Source of the DNA: Leisingera sp. ANG-Vp
GTDB taxonomy: Bacteria; Pseudomonadota; Alphaproteobacteria; Rhodobacterales; Rhodobacteraceae
Length of the DNA: 49,991 bases
Assembly: GCF_000813725.1 (NCBI RefSeq)
Contig: NZ_JWLD01000051.1
Coordinates: forward strand, 1 to 49,991
Direction of reading: 5' to 3'
Below are positions 44,361 through 49,991 of this stretch, in pieces. A model generated the notes under the pieces. The model made no database searches and was not told the DNA's origin. It saw only the letters and a program-made list of their open reading frames with translations. Numbering within the stretch: position 1 is the stretch's first letter; each line of letters starts with the position of its first letter. The position numbers and the translations under genes were made by a program.

Positions 44361-45203
44361 TCAGACGGCGGCAGCGGTTGCACGGTCCAGGCCCAGGGCC
44401 TTGCCCACGGCGTCGGCCAGCAGGTTTATCCCGATAATCAGCGAGCTCAGCGCCACACAGGGCCAGAACACGCCCCAGGGTGCGGTCGACAGAAGCCCGC
44501 GCTCTTGCGCCACCATCAGGCCCCAGTCCGGCGTTGGCGGGGTTGCGCCAAAACCCAGGAACGACAGGGAAGAGAAGGCCAGCAGCATCCAGCTCCAGCG
44601 CATAGCGCCCTCGACCAGCAGGATATCGGAGAGGTTCGGGAACATCTCGCGTGTCAGGATCGGCCACAGCGCTTCGCCCCGGGCCTTGGCAGCGGTGACA
44701 AAGTCGCGGGCGGAAATCTGCATCGCGGCACCGCGCACCACCCGCAGCACGGCAACGCCGTAGAAGAATCCCAGCGTCGGGATGATGGTCAGCGGCCCGG
44801 CGCCGCCGATTGAGATGATGAGGAGCAGGAACAACAGCCAGGGCATCGACAGGAAGGCATCTGCGATGCGCATGGAGTATTCGTCCACACGCCCGCCAAC
44901 AGTGCCAAAGAAGATGCCGGCAAAACCGCCCCAGAGGGTGGCAACCACTGCGGCGCTGAAGGTGACCGCAATTGCCAGCCGCCCGCCATGGACCACACGC
45001 GAAAATACGTCGCGGCCCAGCGTATCAGTACCCATCCAGTGGGTGGCATTGGGCGGCAGCAGGATGGCGTCGGCGTTCTGCACGGTCGGGTCGAACGGCG
45101 CAATCCAGGGCGCCAGCACTGCCAGAACCAGATGAAACAGGGTGAGGCCGAGGCCAAGCGCGCCTGAGGGTTTCGACGCTATGGTTGCAATGAGTTTCCG
45201 CAT
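44361..45203 (-). CDS. DppC-type permease of a peptide/nickel-class importer
   Basis: A 280-residue permease with the usual N-terminal helix, HWMGTDTLGRDVFSRVVHGGR motif (split over a loop) and the EAA-like loop ARDFVTAAKARGEALWPILTREMFPN. It pairs with the DppB-type permease, whose stop is one base before this ATG. An open frame extends upstream inside that gene but the family start MRKLIATIASKPSG favours 45203. Confidence 0.9.
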   Translation of the reverse strand: MRKLIATIASKPSGALGLGLTLFHLVLAVLAPWIAPFDPTVQNADAILLPPNATHWMGTDTLGRDVFSRVVHGGRLAIAVTFSAAVVATLWGGFAGIFFGTVGGRVDEYSMRIADAFLSMPWLLFLLLIISIGGAGPLTIIPTLGFFYGVAVLRVVRGAAMQISARDFVTAAKARGEALWPILTREMFPNLSDILLVEGAMRWSWMLLAFSSLSFLGFGATPPTPDWGLMVAQERGLLSTAPWGVFWPCVALSSLIIGINLLADAVGKALGLDRATAAAV

Positions 45204-45204
45204 A

Positions 45205-46155
45205 TCAGTGCCCTTTCCGGCGCAGGCGCGGGTCCAGAGCGAGCGCGGCAAGGTCTGCCAGCAGATTCACGCCCACATAGATCACCGAGAAGATCAGCGC
45301 GATGGCCTGCACCAGCGGCAGATCGCGGTCATAGATTGCCTGGATCATCAGCGTGCCAAGCCCCGGGTAGTTGAAGACTTTCTCGACCACCACAACACCT
45401 GCCAGCAGCCAGGCGATGGTCAGTGCGATCACGTTCAGGGCCGGGATCATCGCGTTCGGCACGACGTGCTTCCAGATGATCCGGCGCTCCGGCACGCCTT
45501 TCAGCCGCGCCATCTGCACATAGTCCGAGGCCATCACGTCAATCACAGAGGCGCGCATCATCCGCATGATATGGGCGATCAGCACCGCGCTCAGCACGAT
45601 CACCGGCAGGACGATATTCGGGAGCATCTGCAGGAAACCGGCTCCGGGCGACACGATCGTCACCGCAGGGAACCACTGCAGCGTGATTGCAAAGACATAT
45701 ATCAGTGCTGTGGCGGTCACGAACTCCGGAACCGTCATCGCCAGCATCGCGGCCCCTGATAAGGACAGGTCCAGCGGCCTGTCCCGCCTGACACCGGCGG
45801 CAATGCCAAGGAAGATGGCAAAGGGAATGGCCAAGAGCGCCGCCAGCCCGCCCAGCAGGGCCGTATTGCGGAAGCGTTCCCGGATCAGTTCGCTGATCGG
45901 TTTGCGCTTTTTCAGCGAATAGCCGAAATCGCCCTGCACGGCGCCTGCCGCCCAGTCGCCGTATCGCACCAGCGCGGGGCGCTCCAGCCCCTGCTGCTCA
46001 ATGCAGCGCTCCAGCCGCGGGCCTTGGGCGAACCTTTGCAGGAAGGAGGTGCAGACATTGCCAGGCAGGGCCTCGACAGCGGCAAACATGACAATCGACA
46101 CAAAACCGATGGTGAAGGCCGCAAAGCTGAAGCGGCGCAGGATCAGGGATGGCAT
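45205..46155 (-). CDS. DppB-type permease of a peptide/nickel-class importer
   Basis: A 316-residue permease. It begins with the standard RRFSFAAFTIGFVSIVMFAAVEALPG helix, carries GDFGYSLKKRKPISELIRERF in the periplasmic part and the YVQMARLKGVPERRIIWKH coupling loop. Six helices are expected. A GGAGAGGG precedes the ATG. It follows the binding-protein gene after a 98-base gap that holds a strong hairpin. Confidence 0.9.
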   Translation of the reverse strand: MPSLILRRFSFAAFTIGFVSIVMFAAVEALPGNVCTSFLQRFAQGPRLERCIEQQGLERPALVRYGDWAAGAVQGDFGYSLKKRKPISELIRERFRNTALLGGLAALLAIPFAIFLGIAAGVRRDRPLDLSLSGAAMLAMTVPEFVTATALIYVFAITLQWFPAVTIVSPGAGFLQMLPNIVLPVIVLSAVLIAHIMRMMRASVIDVMASDYVQMARLKGVPERRIIWKHVVPNAMIPALNVIALTIAWLLAGVVVVEKVFNYPGLGTLMIQAIYDRDLPLVQAIALIFSVIYVGVNLLADLAALALDPRLRRKGH

Positions 46156-46182
46156 GGGCTGGCCCTCTCCGGAAAAGAAAGC

Positions 46183-46218
46183 GGTGCGGCCTGCGGATCG
46201 CGGGGGGCAGGCCGCACC
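46183..46218 (-). terminator. Strong hairpin after the binding-protein gene
   Basis: Perfect 12-base stem GGTGCGGCCTGC/GCAGGCCGCACC with a 12-base loop, 35 bases past the binding-protein stop. On the minus strand GCTTTCTTTTCC follows, so partial termination is likely before the permease genes. Confidence 0.75.
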
Positions 46219-46253
46219 AGTTTGAAAGGGTGAGACGCCCCTTTGGCTATGAC

Positions 46254-47750
46254 TTAGGAGCCGGACCCGTTCTTGGTCAGGTCTTCATAGCGGATCGAGA
46301 AGCCCTCGACCGGCGGCAGGCCGCTGATTTTGGAGGACAGGACTCGGGTGATGTTCAGGTGAACCGGAATGAAGGACCCGCCGGTTTCCCACAGTTCCTC
46401 CTGCAGCTCGCCGTAGAGCTTCTTGCGCTTGCCAAAGTCCAGTTCGGAGCGGGCCGAGTCCAGTTTGGCGTCGAAGTCAGCCGAGTTCCAGGCGGTCTCG
46501 TTCCAGGCCACGCCGGAGCGGTAGGCCTCATTGAGGATCTGGTCCGCGGGGCGCTGCGACCAGCCGGTGGCAAAGAAGGCTTCCTTCATCCACACGTCGC
46601 CCCAGTAACCGTCTGCCGGGGCCGGAACCAGTTCGATCTCGATGCCTGCGTCCTTGGCCTGGTTCTGCAGAACCTCGGCCATCTTCACGGCGCCTTCCGA
46701 AATGTCGGAGACGAACAGCTCAATCTCCAGGCCGTCCGCGAAACCGGCCTCGGACAGCAGCGCCTTGGCGCCGTCCACGTCGCGGCCGCAGTCGATCTCC
46801 TTGCGGTACTGGTCCCCGGTCCAAACCGGGTGGTCGCAGGACACAATGTAGCCGCCCTTGCCGTAAACCAGCTTGCCCAGGGCATCGCGGTCGGCAGACA
46901 TGCGGATCGCCTTGCGGACGCGCGGGTCGCTGAACGGCGCTTCCTGGGTGTTCATCACCAGGCCGACCCAGCGGCCGGACGGCACCGACTGCACGGTGAA
47001 ACCCGGGTTGCCTGCAAACAGAGGCACCTGCTCAGCGGAGACGGAGTAGACCAGGTCGATTTGGCCCGCTTGCAGGGCAGCGACGCGGGCATCCTGGTCG
47101 GCGATGGCGATCAGCTCCAGGTTTTCCACGCCGGCCCTGTTGCCGTAGTAGTTCTCGAACCGCTTCATGGTGGTCGTGCCAAGGGCGTCCAGATCGACCA
47201 GTTCAAACGGGCCGGTGCCGTTGCCGCTTTCGCACAATGCGTCCAGGTCGCCCCCGCAGGTTTCCGCATCCAGCATCTTGATACGGTAATCCATGGTCAG
47301 CAGCGGGAAGTCCGCGTGGCTGTCTTTCAGCACGACCTTGACGGTCTGCGGATCGACAACGTCGACATGGTCGATGATGCCCATCACGCCTTTGGTCGGG
47401 CTGTCAATGGTCTCCGACTGTGTGCGCATCAGCGAAAAGGCCACGTCCTCGGCAGTAAAGGCGTTGCCGTTGTGAAAAGTCACGCCCGGCCGCAGCTTGA
47501 AGGTCCATTCCTTGGCATCGGGTGTGGCTTCCCAGCTCAGCGCCAGATCCGGCGAAGGGCGGCCGTCCTCACCCTGGCGCACCAGGCGGGAATAGACTGT
47601 CTGGATGGCTTCATAGAAGCGCTGCGGTGAGATCGGGTCCATCGACTCGGAACCGCCAAATCCCAGCTCGTGCGGGATGCGCAGGGTTTCGGCGGTGGCG
47701 GCAGAGCTTGCCATGGCAATGGCAGCGGTAAGCAAAAGCGGCTTTTTCAT
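46254..47750 (-). CDS. Peptide/nickel-class ABC importer substrate-binding protein
   Basis: A 498-residue periplasmic protein of the DppA/OppA family. The signal peptide (MKKPLLLTAAIAMASSAATA) is cut near residue 20. Family landmarks are GRPSPDLALSWEATPDAKEW, FKLRPGVTFHNGNAFTAEDV and the later VRKAIRMSADRDALG, all in the expected order. The ligand may be a di- or oligopeptide, or another small molecule, since this family is broad. GAGGT before the ATG supports the start. First gene of the operon, divergent from the LysR regulator. Confidence 0.9.
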   Translation of the reverse strand: MKKPLLLTAAIAMASSAATAETLRIPHELGFGGSESMDPISPQRFYEAIQTVYSRLVRQGEDGRPSPDLALSWEATPDAKEWTFKLRPGVTFHNGNAFTAEDVAFSLMRTQSETIDSPTKGVMGIIDHVDVVDPQTVKVVLKDSHADFPLLTMDYRIKMLDAETCGGDLDALCESGNGTGPFELVDLDALGTTTMKRFENYYGNRAGVENLELIAIADQDARVAALQAGQIDLVYSVSAEQVPLFAGNPGFTVQSVPSGRWVGLVMNTQEAPFSDPRVRKAIRMSADRDALGKLVYGKGGYIVSCDHPVWTGDQYRKEIDCGRDVDGAKALLSEAGFADGLEIELFVSDISEGAVKMAEVLQNQAKDAGIEIELVPAPADGYWGDVWMKEAFFATGWSQRPADQILNEAYRSGVAWNETAWNSADFDAKLDSARSELDFGKRKKLYGELQEELWETGGSFIPVHLNITRVLSSKISGLPPVEGFSIRYEDLTKNGSGS

Positions 47751-48018
47751 CGGTCTACCTCGGGGCGTGGCCCGCTGGAATAGGTGGTGGCGTGATTGCC
47801 TGCCGCCGGAATTGCCGCATGCGGTGACAGATTTGTGACGGGACACGGGGGCTTGGAATGCTGGGGCGGCACGAAGTGTCCCGAACCCCTTGTTTTCAAG
47901 GCGCCGCGCTGTTTCAGGGCAGCTAAGATATTCAAAAAATTCACAAAAGCTTCACACGCACCCCCTGTCAAAACAGGGTTTGGCGCGAGTATTTTCATTG
48001 CCAGATGCGAAGTTTTTA
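47751..48018. promoter_or_regulatory. Divergent control region, peptide importer and LysR gene
   Basis: These 268 bases separate the divergent binding-protein and LysR genes, the classic site for LysR control. Three TTCA elements at 47931, 47940 and 47951 lie in an A-rich stretch with about 10-base spacing; a T-N11-A operator cannot be singled out. Confidence 0.45.
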
Positions 48019-48933
48019 ATGGGACAGTCCGTGGTGTGGAGCGACTCGAATCTCAATCTATCGTGGCTGGCCGCCTTTGATGCAGCGGCCAGGCATCGGA
48101 ACTTCACCAAAGCGGCCGAGGAACTGCAGCTGACCCAGGGCGCGGTCTCGATCCAGATCCGTAAGCTGGAGCAGGCGCTGGATGCTGCCCTGTTCGAGCG
48201 CCGCGGCCGCCATGTGGTGCTGACGGACGAGGGCCTGGCCTACCATCCGCATGTGGCGGACGCGCTGCAGGCGCTGTCGGTCTCCACCTCGCGGCTGTTC
48301 ACCGGTTCGCGCCGAAATGTGGTCAGCATCGGGTGCTACTCTCCCACTTTTGCCAGCCTCTGGGTGATGCCGCGGCTGCGGCGGCTGATGGCGGATATTC
48401 CGCAAGCTGAGATCAGCCTTACCATCGATTACCAGGCCAGCGGCAGCCGGGCTGCACGTGATGACCTGGTCTTCACCTACGAGCAGGCCGCCGGTTCCGC
48501 CTTCCTGCCCCTGTTGCGTGAAAGCCTGCAGGCAGTCTGCGCGCCCTCCTACCTGGCAGAGCACGGGGAGAACTGGGGCCGCGGCGTGCTGATTGAGACT
48601 GCGGGCCCGCGCGGCACCTGGCCCGCCTGGCGCGCCGCTACCGGCGGCCAGATGCAGCTGGATGGGCGGGTGCTGCAGGTGAACTCGATGGCTGCGGCCC
48701 TGGACCTGGCCTGCACCGGCGCCGGAGCCGCGCTGGTGGCGCATCCTTTTGCCAATGACGCGATCGCGGCGGGCGAACTGCAGGAAATCCAGCCCGGCAA
48801 GCGCTTGCCGGGCAAGTTCCACGGGCTGCAGGCGATTGATTTGGAGGCGGCGCGCCCGCTCACCAAGCGGGTGGCTGCCTGGCTATTGCAGGACGCGGGG
48901 CAGGACATTCCAGCCTACCTGCTGCAAAAGTAG
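48019..48933 (+). CDS. LysR family regulator, GcvA-like
   Basis: A 304-residue transcription factor. The winged helix (about 14-72) has NLSWLAAFDAAARHRNFTKAA (split), LQLTQGAVSIQIRKLE and FERRGRHVVLTDEG. The effector domain (about 95-300) is of the GcvA/AmpR branch. It probably controls the divergent peptide-importer operon. The ATG at 48019 fits family starts, though only a weak GAAG precedes it. Confidence 0.88.
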   Translation: MGQSVVWSDSNLNLSWLAAFDAAARHRNFTKAAEELQLTQGAVSIQIRKLEQALDAALFERRGRHVVLTDEGLAYHPHVADALQALSVSTSRLFTGSRRNVVSIGCYSPTFASLWVMPRLRRLMADIPQAEISLTIDYQASGSRAARDDLVFTYEQAAGSAFLPLLRESLQAVCAPSYLAEHGENWGRGVLIETAGPRGTWPAWRAATGGQMQLDGRVLQVNSMAAALDLACTGAGAALVAHPFANDAIAAGELQEIQPGKRLPGKFHGLQAIDLEAARPLTKRVAAWLLQDAGQDIPAYLLQK

Positions 48934-48936
48934 GAT

Positions 48937-48958
48937 GAGGGCGCCCGAAGGCGCCCTC
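48937..48958. terminator. Bidirectional terminator between the LysR and glycine-rich genes
   Basis: Perfect 9-base stem GAGGGCGCC/GGCGCCCTC with the stable loop CGAA, four bases past the LysR stop. On the minus strand ATCCTACTTTTG follows. Confidence 0.75.
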
Positions 48959-48983
48959 TCATGTCTGTGCAACGCTGGGCAGA

Positions 48984-49991
48984 TCAGCCGAAGTCGTACA
49001 TCTCACCAGTGCCGCCGCTGGCGCCGGTGCCGGGCATGGTGCCGCCCACCGGCTGGTTCATCAGCGCCATGATGTCCTCGGTGCCGGGCTCGGAGCTGCC
49101 GCCGCCGAACTGGCCCGCCAGATTGGCGTCATACCAGTTGCTGAGCCCGTCCCCGGTCACCCCGCCATTTGCATAGCCAGTGCCGGTGCTGGCCGCTGCG
49201 GCAGGATCATAGCCGCCCTCCAGCACCTGCTGCGAGCCGTCCGGGTTGCTCACCACCAGCGACATGCTGCTGAGGTCGATATCCTCAAGCGACAGCCCCG
49301 AGTCAGACCACAGGGTAAAGTTGGCGTTGGTGACCGTGCCGTCAGTGCTGTCCGGCACCTGGCCGAATTGCACTTTCGCATCGAAATTGCCTGGCACGGC
49401 AGGGCCGTTGTTCAGCGCATTGACCGCATTGGCGTTGGCCTCATGGCCGGTCACCGGCAGCGCGTTCTCATCCGGGAAGAAGTTCAGCCCGTTGAGCTTG
49501 GCTTCATTTGCGAAGTTGAAGAACACCCCGTCGATATCCGCAACCTCACCGTCAAAGGACGTCGGCGCCAGTTTGACAAACAGCTGGTTCTCCGGGGTTT
49601 GCAGCACTTCAACAGTCACACTCGGGTCGCCATTGCCGCCGATCTCGAAGAGGACCGAAGTCTTGTCGCCGCCGGAACCGCCGCCGCCGTCACCAGTTCC
49701 CTTGGTTCCGCCGGTGCCTTTCGTTCCGCCAGAGCCGCCGGAGCCTTTGGTGCCGCCGCTTCCTTTGGTACCCCCAGTGCCCGAGCCGCCAGTACCGGAC
49801 CCCCGGGTGCCGGTGCCGCATCCATGGGTGCCGCCGGAGCCGCCAGAGCCGCGTGTGCCGCCCGAACCTCCCGATCCGCGTGTTCCGCCGGATCCGTCGT
49901 TCCAGTCATCCTCTTCCCGGTACCACCAGTGCTTATTGCCGTGATGGCCTTTGGTGCCGCAGCCCTTTGTGCCGCCGGAACCCCTGGTACC
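48984..49991 (-). CDS. Glycine-rich protein, C-terminal part
   Basis: Unrecognised. The frame is open from the right edge to the stop at 48984 and gives 335 residues; the start lies outside the window. The first 110 or so visible residues are low-complexity Gly/Ser/Thr with regular Lys or Arg (GGTKGSGGTKG, GGTRGSGG) after an aromatic/acidic patch HWWYREEDDWND and with two Cys in G-C-G-T contexts. Then comes a globular part of about 215 residues: FEIGGNGDPSVTVEVLQTPE, FDGEVADIDGVFFNFAN, FFPDENALPVTGHE and SGLSLEDIDLSSMSLVVSN, mostly beta and acidic, ending GGTGEMYDFG. The composition suggests an exported or surface protein. A GTG at 49619 could be taken as a start but the frame plainly continues upstream. 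Confidence 0.75.
   Translation of the reverse strand, partial: GTRGSGGTKGCGTKGHHGNKHWWYREEDDWNDGSGGTRGSGGSGGTRGSGGSGGTHGCGTGTRGSGTGGSGTGGTKGSGGTKGSGGSGGTKGTGGTKGTGDGGGGSGGDKTSVLFEIGGNGDPSVTVEVLQTPENQLFVKLAPTSFDGEVADIDGVFFNFANEAKLNGLNFFPDENALPVTGHEANANAVNALNNGPAVPGNFDAKVQFGQVPDSTDGTVTNANFTLWSDSGLSLEDIDLSSMSLVVSNPDGSQQVLEGGYDPAAAASTGTGYANGGVTGDGLSNWYDANLAGQFGGGSSEPGTEDIMALMNQPVGGTMPGTGASGGTGEMYDFG
49668..49991 (-). repeat. Gly-Thr-Lys/Arg low-complexity repeats
   Basis: About 320 bases made of short imperfect units (mostly GGT/GGC/ACC/AAG-type codons) coding for G-S/T-G-G-T-K/R-G blocks. It does not keep a strict Gly-X-Y collagen rhythm. Confidence 0.8.

Noticed and set aside
46149-47630. Plus-strand open frame of about 490 codons opposite the peptide-binding protein
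   Set aside because: Same reason: antisense shadow in GC-rich coding DNA.
49619-49991. GTG at 49619 as the start of the glycine-rich protein
   Set aside because: The frame stays open to the window edge and codes for ordered Gly-Thr-Lys repeats, so the gene begins outside the window.

Overview
The window is about 50 kb of high-GC DNA that reads as a chromosomal segment of a marine alphaproteobacterium, most likely a member of the Roseobacter group of Rhodobacteraceae (Phaeobacter/Leisingera-like). This placement rests on the gene content seen here: a glpVSTPQU glycerol ABC system, an NnrS protein, RTX-tagged secreted proteins, DUF2160, and the general codon and GC style. No species call is possible from the sequence alone. 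No integrase, transposase, CRISPR array or replication origin was seen.

Region by region. (1) 1-3.2 kb: the N-terminal part of a PAS-containing chemotaxis-type receptor that runs off the left edge, a tRNA-Gln(UUG) with its promoter, and a family I CoA-transferase with a strong terminator. (2) 3.4-11 kb, all on the minus strand: an animal-type haem peroxidase fused to RTX repeats, a hybrid histidine kinase, a di-haem cytochrome c peroxidase, an NnrS haem/NO-related membrane protein and a tiny periplasmic EF-hand protein. (3) 11.3-32.6 kb: a large exopolysaccharide locus. It contains a full Wzx/Wzy-type set: phosphoglycosyl transferase, ExoF-like outer membrane export protein, chain-length co-polymerase, flippase, O-antigen ligase/polymerase-like protein and three glycosyltransferases. 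Tailoring genes are a polysaccharide deacetylase, four FemAB/GNAT-like acyltransferases, a sulfotransferase and a DegT-type aminotransferase. Two related jelly-roll proteins, one Sec-exported and one RTX-tagged, lie inside it and at its right end.

(4) 33-34.5 kb: a BlaI-type repressor with an M56 membrane metallopeptidase and no beta-lactamase nearby. (5) 34.9-40.9 kb: a glycerol ABC importer operon (glpV-S-T-P-Q-U order) whose two ATPases have complementary defects. (6) 41.2-42.3 kb: an RlmL-like rRNA methyltransferase. (7) 42.3-48.9 kb: an oligopeptide-type ABC importer with a fused double ATPase and a divergent LysR regulator. (8) 49-50 kb: the C-terminal part of a glycine-rich protein running off the right edge.

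How the genes work together: the 18.8-31.1 kb plus-strand operon is tightly coupled, with several 4-bp ATGA overlaps, so polymer initiation, assembly and decoration are probably made together. The paired jelly-roll proteins resemble in logic the Sec-exported and type I-exported depolymerases that process rhizobial succinoglycan. In both ABC importer operons a stable hairpin follows the binding-protein gene, which fits the usual need for excess binding protein. The most unusual signals are the phased 10-bp repeats upstream of the RTX peroxidase, the paired secreted jelly-roll proteins, a short signal-peptide-bearing ORF in the promoter region of the exopolysaccharide operon, the asymmetric GlpS/GlpT ATPase pair, and the co-polymerase and initiating transferase with odd C-terminal domains.
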